This document shows positions 49,453-58,386 of a DNA stretch of 64,000 bases, in pieces; within the stretch, counting starts at the first letter, position 1, and each line of letters opens with the position of its first letter. Both the position numbers and the translations under genes were made by a program. Origin of the DNA: Bog-532 sp963720945 (lineage in GTDB: Bacteria > Actinomycetota > Actinomycetes > Streptosporangiales > Streptosporangiaceae); the NCBI GenBank assembly GCA_963720945.1, contig CAVRHH010000008.1:261650-325649 (forward strand), written 5' to 3'. The notes under the pieces are model-generated. The model was not told the origin of the DNA. It saw only the letters and a list, made by a program, of their open reading frames with translations, and ran no database searches.

Positions 49453-50833
49453 GGTCGCGCGCCTCGGCCGGCCCCCAGGAGCCCGGCGCGTAGGAAGTGA
49501 CCTGCGGCGGATTGGACAGCAGCGGCTCCGCCACCTCCCACACCGCGGCCAGCCCGTCCGGGCGGGTGAACAGCGACCGGTCGCCGAGGATCACGTCGTG
49601 GATCAGCCGTACGTACGGCGGCAGCGGGTCGCCGCCAGGCAGGGTGGACAGCGGGATCGAGCTGTGTGCCTCGTCGGTGTTCAGGCCCGGCCCGGGCTTC
49701 TTGGCCACCAGCGACAGGTCGATCTCGCCGTCGCCGGCCAGCGAGAACGACAGCACGTTGGAGTTGTTCGCCAGATGCCCGGCGAGCGGGCCGGCCTCGC
49801 GCAAAATCAGGCTGACCCGCTGTTGGGAGGCGGCCAGCCGCTTGCCGGTGCGCAGGTAGAACGGCACCCCGCGCCAGCGCGGGTTGTCGATCCAGAGCCG
49901 GGCCGCGACGAACGTGTCCCGGGTGGACTTCGGCGCCACTCCGGGCACGTCCCGGTAGCCATCGAACTGGCCCAGCACCACTTCGGCCGGATCGAGCGGC
50001 CGGAACGCCTTGATCACCTTCTCCCGGGCGGCCTGCAGATCGAGCGAGCCCAGGCTGGCCGGGGGCTCCATGGCCACCTCCGCCGCCACCTGGAACAGAT
50101 GCGTGATGAGCATGTCCAGCACCGCGCCGGTGGCGTCGTAGAACACCGACCGGTCGGTGATGCCGAGCCTCTCCGGCACGTCAATCTGCACGGAATCGAC
50201 GTGCTCGCGGTTCCACATCGCGGAGAACAGCCCGTTGGCGAAGCGGAGCAGGTGCAGATCCTGCGTCGCCTCCTTCCCGAGGAAGTGGTCGATCCGGTAC
50301 GCCTGCTGCTCGTCGAGGACGGAGTGGACGACCCGGTCGAGGGCGCGGAAGCCCTGCTGGGAGGTGCCGAACGGCTTCTCGTAGACCACCCGGGCACCCT
50401 CAGCCAGGTTGTGCTGGCCCAGAGCCTTGGTCAGCTCGGCGAAGGCGACCGGGGGGACCGCGAGGTAATGGATCATCTGCGGCTCGCCGCCGAGGGAGTC
50501 TCGCGCCTTGGCCAGGACGTCCAGCAGGCTGCCGGGATTATCGCTGCTGAAGCCGCCGCCCGCGAAGAAGACCCGCTGAGCGAACTCGTCCCACTGGTCC
50601 TTCTCCGGCTTAGGCCCGAACTCGGTGAGCGCCCCGTGCACGTGGCCGCGGAAGTCCTCGTGCGCGATGTTGCCGCGGCCGTTCCCGACCAGCCGCCACT
50701 GCCGGGGCAGCAGCCCCTCGATGGCCAGCCGGTAGAACGCCGGCAGGACCATGCGCTTGGCCAGGTCGCCGGTCGCGCCGAAGAGGACGAACACGGTGGG
50801 GGCAGGGCTGGATGTGTGGGGACGAGGCACCAT
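49418..50833 (-). CDS. zwf: Glucose-6-phosphate 1-dehydrogenase
   Basis: This 471-residue enzyme oxidises glucose-6-phosphate at the head of the pentose phosphate pathway. It has the coenzyme motif FGATGDLAKRMVLPAF, the substrate site RIDHFLGKEATQDLHLLRFANGLF and the RWRGVPFYLRTGKRL motif. Length is normal. It is not linked to opcA, gnd or tal here, unlike the usual actinobacterial zwf locus, so it may be a second copy. The 3' end overlaps the DNA polymerase gene. Confidence 0.96.
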   Translation of the reverse strand: MVPRPHTSSPAPTVFVLFGATGDLAKRMVLPAFYRLAIEGLLPRQWRLVGNGRGNIAHEDFRGHVHGALTEFGPKPEKDQWDEFAQRVFFAGGGFSSDNPGSLLDVLAKARDSLGGEPQMIHYLAVPPVAFAELTKALGQHNLAEGARVVYEKPFGTSQQGFRALDRVVHSVLDEQQAYRIDHFLGKEATQDLHLLRFANGLFSAMWNREHVDSVQIDVPERLGITDRSVFYDATGAVLDMLITHLFQVAAEVAMEPPASLGSLDLQAAREKVIKAFRPLDPAEVVLGQFDGYRDVPGVAPKSTRDTFVAARLWIDNPRWRGVPFYLRTGKRLAASQQRVSLILREAGPLAGHLANNSNVLSFSLAGDGEIDLSLVAKKPGPGLNTDEAHSSIPLSTLPGGDPLPPYVRLIHDVILGDRSLFTRPDGLAAVWEVAEPLLSNPPQVTSYAPGSWGPAEARDLIAPGRWLLGQ

Positions 50834-50939
50834 GGCTCCCTAACCTACGTGAGTCACCGGGGGGCACCAGACCCCTCCCCCGGATTGCTCTGCCCTCGGC
50901 ACTTGCCAGGACCCGCCCCCGCTAGGCAGGTTGGACGGT

Positions 50940-52096
50940 ATGGGTGTGCCGGACCTGGAAGGGAAGAGCGCGGCGGCAGCGATCGCGGGACGGATGGCCG
51001 CCGCGGCGGCCGCGTGGCTCGCGGCGCTGGACCCGGAGCAGCGGGCGGCCGCGAACGGGGAGGTGCCCGGGGGGGCGTCGGACGACGAGCGGCAGCGCTG
51101 GTTCTACACGCCGACCGATCACGGCGGCCTAGCTTTCGGGGCGCAGCACCCGGCGCAGCAGCGGCTCGCGCACGCACTCGTGGCCACCGGGCTGTCCACG
51201 GCCGGGTACGTCACGGTGGCCACGATCATCGGGCTGGAGAACGTGCTCGACCACGCCGAGGGCTGGAGCGTCAACTGGGGCCGCGAACGGGGCCGCGACC
51301 CCGGCCTGTACTACCTGCGCGTCTTCGGCGAGCCCGGCGGGGCGGCGCCGTGGGGCTGGCGCTTCGGCGGCCACCACGTGTCGCTGAACAACCTCATCGC
51401 CGGCGGCAAGGTCCGCGCGGTGACCCCGTGTTTCCTGGGCGCCGACCCGGCCGTCTCGCCGCTGCTGGGTGCGGCGCCGCTGCGCCCGCTGGGCGGCGCC
51501 GAGGACCTGGCCCGGGAGCTGATGCGCTCCCTGGGCCCCGGGGCCGAGTCTCAGGCGACCCTGCTGAACCGGGCCCCGTCGGACATCATCGGCGGTAACC
51601 GGGCCCGGCTCACCGGCGGCGATCAGATGATCCATCTGCCCGGCCTGTGGGAGCGGCCGTTCACCGAACCGGGGCTCGCCCGGGACATCGCTCGCGCGGA
51701 CGCCGGCAACGAGTCCGCCACCGGGTACGACGGCGGCGACCACGCCCGGCTCGCACTGAGTACCGCGCCGAAGGGGCTGCCCGCCCGCGAGCTGGAGGAC
51801 GGCCAGCGGCACCTGCTGCGCAGGCTGCTGGCCGCCTACCTCGGGCGGGTGCCGGCGGCCTGTCGCCGCTGCATGACTACGACGATGACGACGCCCTGGA
51901 CACCGTGCACCTGGCCTGGGCCGGGCCGCTGGCGGCCGGCCAGCCGCACTACTACCGGCTGCAGGGCCCCGGGCTGCTCATCGAGTACGACAACGTGCAG
52001 CGCCGGGCCAACCACGCGCATTCGGTGTGGCGCAACCCGGAGTCCGACTTCGGCCTCGACGTGCTGGCCGCGCACCGGTCCGCGCACCACCACTGA
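50940..52096 (+). pseudogene. DUF3500 protein, frameshifted near 51855
   Basis: ATG 50940 opens a DUF3500 protein (RWFYTPTDHGGLAFGAQHPAQQRLAHALVATGLSTAGYVTVATIIGLENVLDHAEG; WGWRFGGHHVSLNN). After AYLGRVPA near 51855 the family sequence moves to the next frame: GLSPLHDYDDDDALDTVHLAWAGPLAAGQPHYYRLQGPGLLIEYDNVQRRANHAHSVWRNPESDFGLDVLA, ending at TGA 52094-52096. One missing base explains this. The in-frame reading instead runs on to 52610 through the opposite-strand nitroreductase gene, which is not credible. This is recent decay or a sequence error. Confidence 0.78.
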
Positions 52097-52111
52097 CGGC
52101 TGCGTCAGGAG

Positions 52112-53104
52112 TCACGGCTCGATCAGGTCCTCCGGGGGACGGCGGGCGGTCGAGCGCGCGGCGTGCGAGAGGCCGAGCTGCATCACCATCTGCGGGGCAC
52201 CGGGCAGGCTCAGCCGGTCCCGGATCAGGGCCCGGACCGAGGCGGTCTCCAGCGGCTGGGTGTGCAGGCTCGCGAACACCCACGCGGACGCCGCATGGGT
52301 CAGCACCCGCTGCAGCGCCTGGCCGGCCCGGAGCCAGTCGGCGCGGCGGTCAACGGCCGTGAGCAGCACCGCCGTCGCCGCAGGTGGCGGCCCGTCGGTG
52401 GGCAGCAGGCCGAGTCTGCGGCCCAGATCGAAGTCACGCTGCGGGAGGCGGCCGGGCTGGCGGCGGCTCCCGGCGGTGAACGCGGCCGCAGGCACACCAT
52501 CGCGCGCCCGGTCGTCCGCGTCCCGGCTCCAGTCCCGGATCTCCTCCTGCCAGTCCAGGTCCCGGTGCTGCCGGCGGTCGGCGGCGCTGGTGATGTCGGC
52601 CAGCCGCTGATAGGCGAGTCCCCGGTCGATGAGCGCCAGCGTGGCTCCCTCGGCCAGCGCGTCGTGCTGGAGGCCGGCCAGCAGCCCGGCGGGCAGGGCA
52701 CCGGCGGCGAACGGGCCCCGGTGCGTGTGGCGCAACGGCAGGGCGTCCAGCAGGTGGCGTTCGGCGGGACCCAGCGGGACGGCCCCGCCCAGCGTCACGC
52801 GGGCCATCAGCCGCAGCTGGGGCGGTTCAGGGAACAGTTCCACGACCGGCAGGTAGCCCAGCGACCGGACCGCCAGCCGCAGCCCGTACAGGGCGGCGCC
52901 GCAGCTGATGAGCATCTCCCGGCCGTCCCGGTCGACCCGCAGTTTGCGCCGCGGATCGCAGTACAGGTCGATCGCGTAGTCGCTGGCCTGGAACCGCCAC
53001 GGCTGGGTGTTGTGCACGGACGGCGCGCGGGCCGCCGTCGCGATCAGGTAGTTCACCTGATCGGCCGGGATGCGCACTGGCTGCTTGCTGGCATTGGTGG
53101 TCAT
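52112..53104 (-). CDS. acg: Acg-type nitroreductase-like flavoprotein
   Basis: This 330-residue protein of the Acg family has a duplicated nitroreductase fold: INYLIATAARAPSVHNTQPWRF-type start (VNYLIATAARAPSVHNTQPWRFQ), LRHTHRGPFAAG, and C-terminal LTHAASAWVFASLHTQPLETASVRALIRDRLSLPGAPQMVMQLG. M. tuberculosis Acg (Rv2032) binds FMN and belongs to the DosR dormancy regulon. ATG 53104 has GAGGAC upstream. A DosR-like palindrome lies about 80 bp upstream at 53181-53194. Confidence 0.92.
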   Translation of the reverse strand: MTTNASKQPVRIPADQVNYLIATAARAPSVHNTQPWRFQASDYAIDLYCDPRRKLRVDRDGREMLISCGAALYGLRLAVRSLGYLPVVELFPEPPQLRLMARVTLGGAVPLGPAERHLLDALPLRHTHRGPFAAGALPAGLLAGLQHDALAEGATLALIDRGLAYQRLADITSAADRRQHRDLDWQEEIRDWSRDADDRARDGVPAAAFTAGSRRQPGRLPQRDFDLGRRLGLLPTDGPPPAATAVLLTAVDRRADWLRAGQALQRVLTHAASAWVFASLHTQPLETASVRALIRDRLSLPGAPQMVMQLGLSHAARSTARRPPEDLIEP

Positions 53105-53180
53105 GTCCTCACCTGCCCTCTGAGGGCCGAGGGTTACCCGGCGGGACCGCAAGCGGTAGGCCCGAAAGCGTGTCCGCAGG

Positions 53181-53194
53181 GGGACCAAGGTCCC
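53181..53194 (-). promoter_or_regulatory. DosR-like box upstream of acg
   Basis: GGGACCAAGGTCCC is a perfect palindrome that fits the DosR core pattern (GGGAC-N4-GTCCC). It is centred about 84 bp upstream of the acg start. The downstream gene belongs to a family that is DosR-controlled in mycobacteria. Confidence 0.65.
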
Positions 53195-53358
53195 TGGTCC
53201 GTTCCAGGCCGGCCAGCGGCTGTGCCGGGGGAACCACGCCACGCGAAGGGTTCGTGACGAGCGACCAATGGCAAGGTGCGACCCGGGGCATACGCTCGGC
53301 GGGATGGAAGGTTCGCCGATGAACACCCCAGCATGCGACGCGCCGGGAACGTACGTCT

Positions 53359-53688
53359 ATGACCGTTGACCCGGGTGAGCACATGAGAACCCTCACCATT
53401 CGCGGCCGCGCTGTCCGGGTCGCGGTACGGGAAGGGACTGCGGAATGGCCGCCGCTGCTGCTGTGCAACGGCATCGGGGCCAGTCTTGAGCTTTATATCT
53501 ATCACGGCGGTCACCTTGAGCTGGGCGCGGACGCGGCACGTATGGCCCCGATCGTGGAGGCGTTCCTGACCGCCGGGAACGGAACCGGGGCCGCCGATGG
53601 CGAGCCATATAGGCTCGGCAGGTGGACAGGAGCCGCCTTGGGCGGTCTCCGCGGGCCGGGAGGATCTGACGATGACGCAGGCTACTAG
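53359..53688 (+). pseudogene. 5' remnant of a PhaZ-like alpha/beta hydrolase gene
   Basis: MRTLTIRGRAVRVAVREGTAEWPPLLLCNGIGASLEL (from ATG 53383) matches the N-terminus of polyhydroxyalkanoate depolymerase-type alpha/beta hydrolases, including the oxyanion LLLxNGIGASLEL motif. After about 40 residues similarity stops, and neither a GxSxG motif nor the rest of the fold is present before the acyl-CoA dehydrogenase gene. The sequence may be a deletion remnant or may encode a short product. Confidence 0.5.
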
Positions 53689-54883
53689 CAAGCATCTCGG
53701 CGAGGCACTGGGCACGGACTTCTTTTCCGTGCGCGAGCAGTTCACCGACGAGCAATGGTCGCATTTCATCACCGTCCGGCGGTTCGTCGACGAGGAGGTC
53801 GTGCCGGTTGCCGGCCCGTACTGGGAACGGGCCGAGATCTGCTGGCCGCTGGTCAAGCGGCTGCCCGAGCTCGGCATCGTCGGCGAGGACATCAAGGGCT
53901 ATGGGTGCGCCGAAATGAGCCCGATGGCGTGCGGGCTGGTCACGATGGAACTGCACCGTGGCGACGGCAGCCTGGGCGTGTTCCTCGGCGTGCACGCGGG
54001 CCTGGCCATGGAGTCGATCGCGATGTGCGGGTCGGAGGAGCAGAAGGCGCGCTGGCTGCCGGACATGGCCCAGATGAACAAGCTGGGGGCCTTCGCGCTG
54101 ACCGAACCCGAGCACGGCTCGGATTCGGTCGCCCTGGAAACCTCGGCCCGCCCCGTGACGGGGGATGGGGAAGCGGGTGGGGACTGGGTGCTGAACGGCC
54201 GCAAACGGTGGATCGGCCTGGGTAGCGTGGCCGACCTGATCGTCGTCTGGGCCCGCAACACCGAGGACGGCCAGGTCAACGGGTTCGTCGTGGAGAAGGG
54301 ATCGCCGGGCTACCAGGCCCGGGTCATCGAGGGAAAGGTGTCGCTGCGCTCGGTGTGGCAGGCCGACATCACGCTCGACAACGTACGGGTTCCCGCGGAG
54401 AACCGGCTGCCCGGGGCGCGCTCGTTCAAGGACACCAGCAACGTCCTGGCCACCACCCGGAGCACCTGCGCCTGGGCGGCGCTGGGCCACGCCACCTCCG
54501 CCTACGATGCAGCCTTGCGCTACGCGCAGGAGCGGCGCCAGTTCGGCGAGCCGCTGGCCAGCTTCCAGATCATCCAGCAACGGCTGGTATCGATGCTGGC
54601 GGACCTGACCGCGATGCAGCTGTACTGCCTGCAGATCGGGCGGCTGGCCGAGGCCAGGCTGACCCCCACCGTGGCCGGCCTGGCCAAGATGCACAACACC
54701 CGCAAGGCCCGTGCGATCGCCGCCGAGGCACGCGACATGCTGGGCGGCAACGGCATCCTGCTCGACTACCAGGTCATGCGGCACATGGTGGACCTGGAGG
54801 CCATCCACACCTTCGAGGGCACCGAGACCATGCAGACGCTCATCGTCGGCCGCGCCATCACCGGCATCGGAGCCTTCGCCTAG
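53672..54883 (+). CDS. Acyl-CoA dehydrogenase, glutaryl-CoA dehydrogenase-like
   Basis: This 403-residue FAD enzyme has GDGSLGVFLGVHAGLAMESIAMCGSEEQKARWLPDMAQMNKLGAFALTEPEHGSD (FAD/substrate loop), the central GDWVLNGRKRWIGLGSVADLIVVWARN and the C-terminal helical domain DMLGGNGILLDYQVMRHMVDLEAIHTFEGTETMQTLIVGRAITG, with the catalytic base Glu382 in FEGTE. The layout matches the glutaryl-CoA dehydrogenase branch; the substrate is not fixed by sequence. ATG 53672 has GGGAGG 9 nt upstream. Confidence 0.94.
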   Translation: MTQATSKHLGEALGTDFFSVREQFTDEQWSHFITVRRFVDEEVVPVAGPYWERAEICWPLVKRLPELGIVGEDIKGYGCAEMSPMACGLVTMELHRGDGSLGVFLGVHAGLAMESIAMCGSEEQKARWLPDMAQMNKLGAFALTEPEHGSDSVALETSARPVTGDGEAGGDWVLNGRKRWIGLGSVADLIVVWARNTEDGQVNGFVVEKGSPGYQARVIEGKVSLRSVWQADITLDNVRVPAENRLPGARSFKDTSNVLATTRSTCAWAALGHATSAYDAALRYAQERRQFGEPLASFQIIQQRLVSMLADLTAMQLYCLQIGRLAEARLTPTVAGLAKMHNTRKARAIAAEARDMLGGNGILLDYQVMRHMVDLEAIHTFEGTETMQTLIVGRAITGIGAFA

Positions 54884-54983
54884 ATATCTCAGCACTGCCC
54901 GGCCCGGTCGCGCGGCCGTGCGGCCATTAGCGTTGTGCACTGAAGCGGGCGAAGCTACCGAACGGCCGCAGGGGAAGGGTGTC

Positions 54984-55643
54984 ATGAGCGACTCTCTGAG
55001 CTACAGCAGAATCGGAAGGGGCGTCTCCGGCCGCACGCACACGCTGTTCGGGCAGACGATGGGGTACGTCGCGGTCACGGCCGGCTTTTTCGCGCTCGGT
55101 TCCTACCTCGGGCGCAATCTCTCCTACGGCTGGGCTTTCGTCTGGTTCATTGCCGCCTTTGCCTGCCTGATGGGCATGAATTTCGCGGTGCGGCGGTCCG
55201 GGCCGCTGACGACCGGCTTGCTCCTTGCGTTCGGTGTGCTGCTCGGGCTGGCGATGGCGCCGACCCTCGTCTATTACGCGAACGCGAATCCGCAGGTCCT
55301 CTGGCAGGCCGGCGGCGCCACGGCACTGTTCATCGCCGGCTTCGGGGCGGCCGGCTACGCCACCCGCCGGGACCTCTCCGGGATCGCCCGGCTGTGCTTC
55401 TGGGCGCTCCTCGCCCTCATCGTGTTCGGCATCGTGATGATCTTCGTCCGCATCCCGCACGGCTCGCTGGTCTACTCGGTTCTCGGCCTGGTGATCTTCG
55501 CGGGCCTGACCATGTTCGATTTCCAGCGGCTGCGCCGCTCCAGCGACCTCGACTCCGCGCCACTGATCGCCGCGTCGATCTTCCTCGATGTGCTGAACGT
55601 GTTCCTGTTCTTCCTGCGGATCTTCTCCAGGAACAGCAGCTAA
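54984..55643 (+). CDS. Bax inhibitor-1 / YccA family membrane protein
   Basis: This 219-residue protein has seven hydrophobic helices typical of the BI-1 (TMBIM) family: LFGQTMGYVAVTAGFFALGSYLG, SPLTTG-like SGPLTTGLLLAFGVLLGLAMAPTLVYYANANPQVLWQAGGATALFIAGFGAAGYATRRDLSG and the C-terminal VYSVLGLVIFAGLTMFDFQRLRR, with DVLNVFLFFLRIF. Bacterial members such as BsYetJ are pH-sensitive calcium leak channels. An AAGGG site precedes the ATG. Confidence 0.93.
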   Translation: MSDSLSYSRIGRGVSGRTHTLFGQTMGYVAVTAGFFALGSYLGRNLSYGWAFVWFIAAFACLMGMNFAVRRSGPLTTGLLLAFGVLLGLAMAPTLVYYANANPQVLWQAGGATALFIAGFGAAGYATRRDLSGIARLCFWALLALIVFGIVMIFVRIPHGSLVYSVLGLVIFAGLTMFDFQRLRRSSDLDSAPLIAASIFLDVLNVFLFFLRIFSRNSS

Positions 55644-55680
55644 CGGCTGATGCTGTCAGCCCGCAAAGTCGCGGCATACT

Positions 55681-56772
55681 TTATCTATCCCACTTTATGA
55701 CTGCGGAGATAAAGTTATCGACCAGGCTTTCGGGTGTACCGCAATTATTGATCCAGGACACCGTAGTACGGTTAAGAAGTCGCAGGTAGTGCCGTTCTTC
55801 GCGCAGTTTGTCATCTTCTGCCGTCAGGATCAGCGATCCATTGAAGAAGCCCTCGTGATGGTGCACGGAACCCCTGTCGCCTTCGCTCTCGATCTCCCTC
55901 ACCGCCTCGGCCCCCTGGCCCGGCGGCACCCAGCCCGGAGGTTCCCGCACCACCACGGCCACATGCTCCACCACCGCCGACGAGGTGCTCCATGCCATCC
56001 CGTACACGCTTTCCGGCAGCACCAGCATCCGGGCGGCCCGATCCCGTTCTGAGAGATCACGCGAATATGAGCCCGCCGGCACGTTCGTGAAGAAGCGGGG
56101 GCGCAGGGCCAGCACGCTGCTCGACTTCATGTGCAGCATCCTCTCCCCGGTGCTGACCGAATCTCCGGAAACCAGCGAGATGGGGCCCCAGTCGTCGTTC
56201 AGCACCGCGACTGGGTACTCAGGATGCCGCAGCAGCCCCGCGACAAGCGTGGTCTTCCCCGCCCCGGAACTCCCGGTAATAACCACACCCCGTCTGTCAT
56301 TCCCCGCCCCCAGAGCCAATGCGCATCCGTGCAGGAACAATATGTCGTCCCCGCTCACGGCAGAACAAATGCCCCGGACGCACACCTTAACCAGCCGGTA
56401 GGAGCCGAATCCAAAGACCACCATCATTTTCTGATCCCGCGACCACCATCGCGCCGCGTCCCACCGGCCATCAAGCCCGTAGCTGCCAGCCGGCCCGGTC
56501 AGCGCGTAAAGCGTGGCGCCCGGCTCCTGGTCTGTCCCAGCCGGGGCCGAGTTGGCCGCGAACATCTGGTCTGTCCCAGCCGGGGCCCAGTTGGCCGCGA
56601 ACATCTGGCTGAGCCGGGCGCTGTCAGAAACGAAGGCGATGACTATCCGGCCCGCAGGCACGCAGATCGACGCGAGCACCCGGTATGGCAGCCGGAGACC
56701 GGCCACCGCGGCCCGGAGGCCGTCCCCAGGCTCACGGACCGGCAACAGCGCATCGTAGTAGCTGGCAGTCAT
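55681..56772 (-). CDS. HprK-like P-loop protein
   Basis: This 363-residue protein has a Walker A in the style of HPr kinase/phosphorylase, VVITGSSGAGKTTLVAGLL (Lys173), preceded by DDILFLHGCALALG. NDDWGPISLV follows, with an acidic pair at the HprK Walker-B-like position. The N-terminal half is not HprK-like and includes a perfect-length 13-residue tandem duplication (MFAANWAPAGTDQ/MFAANSAPAGTDQ). HprK-like kinases also occur as free-standing small-molecule or peptide kinases. No PTS gene or peptide precursor is nearby, so the substrate is unknown. GAGGAG 9 nt upstream supports ATG 56772. Confidence 0.75.
   Translation of the reverse strand: MTASYYDALLPVREPGDGLRAAVAGLRLPYRVLASICVPAGRIVIAFVSDSARLSQMFAANWAPAGTDQMFAANSAPAGTDQEPGATLYALTGPAGSYGLDGRWDAARWWSRDQKMMVVFGFGSYRLVKVCVRGICSAVSGDDILFLHGCALALGAGNDRRGVVITGSSGAGKTTLVAGLLRHPEYPVAVLNDDWGPISLVSGDSVSTGERMLHMKSSSVLALRPRFFTNVPAGSYSRDLSERDRAARMLVLPESVYGMAWSTSSAVVEHVAVVVREPPGWVPPGQGAEAVREIESEGDRGSVHHHEGFFNGSLILTAEDDKLREERHYLRLLNRTTVSWINNCGTPESLVDNFISAVIKWDR
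56527..56604 (-). repeat. 39-nt tandem duplication in the HprK-like gene
   Basis: Two 39-nt copies (56527-56565 and 56566-56604) differ at one base, which changes Trp to Ser. This is a recent in-frame duplication. Confidence 0.9.
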
Positions 56773-56909
56773 CTCATCGCACTCCTCGCCCACAACATCA
56801 GGGACGGGCCGCCGCCACGGCAGCGACGTTCAGCAGCCGGAACCGGGTCCTTGGTCCCGTCCTTGAGTCCGCGGTCCCGGGTGCGGGCACCGTGTAGCAG
56901 GATGGGCAC

Positions 56910-57233
56910 ATGCTGGTCGTTCATGTTCATGCACGGGTCCGGCCTGAACGGGTCGAGGATTTCCTGGCCGCCACCCTGGTCAATGCGCGGGCGTCCCTGG
57001 CCGAGCCCGGCGTACTGCGTTTCGACGTCATTCAGGATCAGGCCGACCCGGCGCACGTCGTCCTGGTGGAGGTCTACCGTGACGACGATGCCCCGGCGGC
57101 GCACAAGCTGACGCCGCACTACGCGGCCTGGCGGGATTCGGTGGCCGGGATGATGGCGGCGCCGCGCGCCTCTACCAGGTTCTCCGCGGTGTTCCCGGCG
57201 GCCAGCGAAGGCTGGGCGAGCGTCGCGCCGTGA
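56910..57233 (+). CDS. Antibiotic biosynthesis monooxygenase (ABM/YgiN-LsrG) domain protein
   Basis: This 107-residue single ABM domain reads MLVVHVHARVRPERVEDFLAATLVNARASLAEPGVLRFDVIQDQADPAHVVLVEVYRDDDAPAAHKLTPHYAAWRD. The family includes quinol monooxygenases and the isomerase LsrG, so the reaction cannot be fixed. Its stop overlaps the Fe-alcohol dehydrogenase start (GTGA), a pairing that suggests aldehyde or quinol metabolism. Confidence 0.9.
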   Translation: MLVVHVHARVRPERVEDFLAATLVNARASLAEPGVLRFDVIQDQADPAHVVLVEVYRDDDAPAAHKLTPHYAAWRDSVAGMMAAPRASTRFSAVFPAASEGWASVAP

Positions 57234-58384
57234 CGACGATGACCTTCGAGTTCGCCACCGCTGGCCGCGTTGTCTTCGGGGCTGGCCGCGCGGCGGAACT
57301 GCCGGGCGTTCTCGCCGGGCTCGGGTCCCGGGTGCTGGTCTGCACAGGTGCGGACCCGGCGCGCCACGCCGGGCTGCTGGCCGGGCTGGGTGTGCCAGCC
57401 ACGGTGTTCCCGGTGGCCGGCGAGCCCACGATCGAGCTGGCCCGGGCCGGCGCCGGCGCCGCGCGCGAGCACGGCGCCAACGCTGTCGCCGCGATCGGTG
57501 GCGGCAGCGTCATCGACACCGCGAAAGCCATAGCCATGCTGCTGGGCAACGGCGGTGACCCGCTTGACTACCTGGAGGTCGTCGGGTCTGGCCGGACCAT
57601 TACCCAGCCCGCCGTCCCGTGCGTCGCTGTGCCCACCACCGCTGGCACCGGGGCGGAGGTAACCGCCAACGCCGTGCTCGCCTCACCGGCACACCGGGTC
57701 AAGGCGAGCCTGCGCAGCCCGCTGATGATTCCCCGGGTCGCGCTCGTCGATCCCGAGCTCACCGCATCCTGCCCGCCGCCGGTCACCGCCGCCAGCGGCC
57801 TGGACGCGCTCACCCAGTGCCTGGAACCGTTCGTCTCCGTCCGGGCGAATCCGCTGACCGACGGCCTGGCACGGGAGGGGCTGCGCCGCGCGGCGGCGGG
57901 CCTGCGCGCCGCCTATGCCGATGGCAGCGATCTCGGCGCCCGGACGGACATGGCGATGTGCAGCCTGCTGGGCGGGATCGCGCTGGCCAACGCGAAGCTG
58001 GGTGCCGTCCACGGCCTGGCCGGTGTCATCGGCGGAACCGCGGACGTGCCGCACGGCGTGGCTTGCGCCGCGCTGCTGGCTCCCGTGATGGCGGCAAACG
58101 TGCAGGCACTGCGGTCCGCACAGCCGGGCCGCGCCGCGCTTGACCGCTATACCGAAGCGTCGCAGCTGCTCACCGGGAAACCCGGCGCATCGATCGAGGA
58201 CGGCCTCGCCTGGATATACGAGACGATCACCCTGCTCGCGATACCCGGCCTGGGCGCCTTCGGCATCCGGCCGCAACAGGCCGATGACATTGCCGCCAAA
58301 GCGGCCAGATCAAGCAGCATGCAAGGCAACCCCGTCACCCTCAGCCCCAGCGACCTGCGGACCATCCTGATCCAGGCCATCTGA
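57230..58384 (+). CDS. Iron-containing alcohol dehydrogenase family / maleylacetate reductase-like
   Basis: This 384-residue group III dehydrogenase has RVVFGAGRAAELPG, the NAD-binding AIGGGSVIDTAKAIAMLL, VPTTAGTGAEVT, and metal-site regions ASGLDALTQCLEPFVS, AVHGLAGVIGG and DVPHGVACAALL. The usual first metal His (DALTH) is Gln here; a known clade shares this, and the other ligands are intact. Candidates are an alcohol dehydrogenase or a maleylacetate reductase. GTG start, coupled to the ABM gene. Confidence 0.9.
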   Translation: MTTMTFEFATAGRVVFGAGRAAELPGVLAGLGSRVLVCTGADPARHAGLLAGLGVPATVFPVAGEPTIELARAGAGAAREHGANAVAAIGGGSVIDTAKAIAMLLGNGGDPLDYLEVVGSGRTITQPAVPCVAVPTTAGTGAEVTANAVLASPAHRVKASLRSPLMIPRVALVDPELTASCPPPVTAASGLDALTQCLEPFVSVRANPLTDGLAREGLRRAAAGLRAAYADGSDLGARTDMAMCSLLGGIALANAKLGAVHGLAGVIGGTADVPHGVACAALLAPVMAANVQALRSAQPGRAALDRYTEASQLLTGKPGASIEDGLAWIYETITLLAIPGLGAFGIRPQQADDIAAKAARSSSMQGNPVTLSPSDLRTILIQAI

Positions 58385-58386
58385 GC

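Noticed and set aside
51850..52610. Long C-terminal extension of the DUF3500 ORF through the nitroreductase gene
   Set aside because: The extension is antisense to a well-supported Acg gene; a frameshift explains the loss of similarity better.
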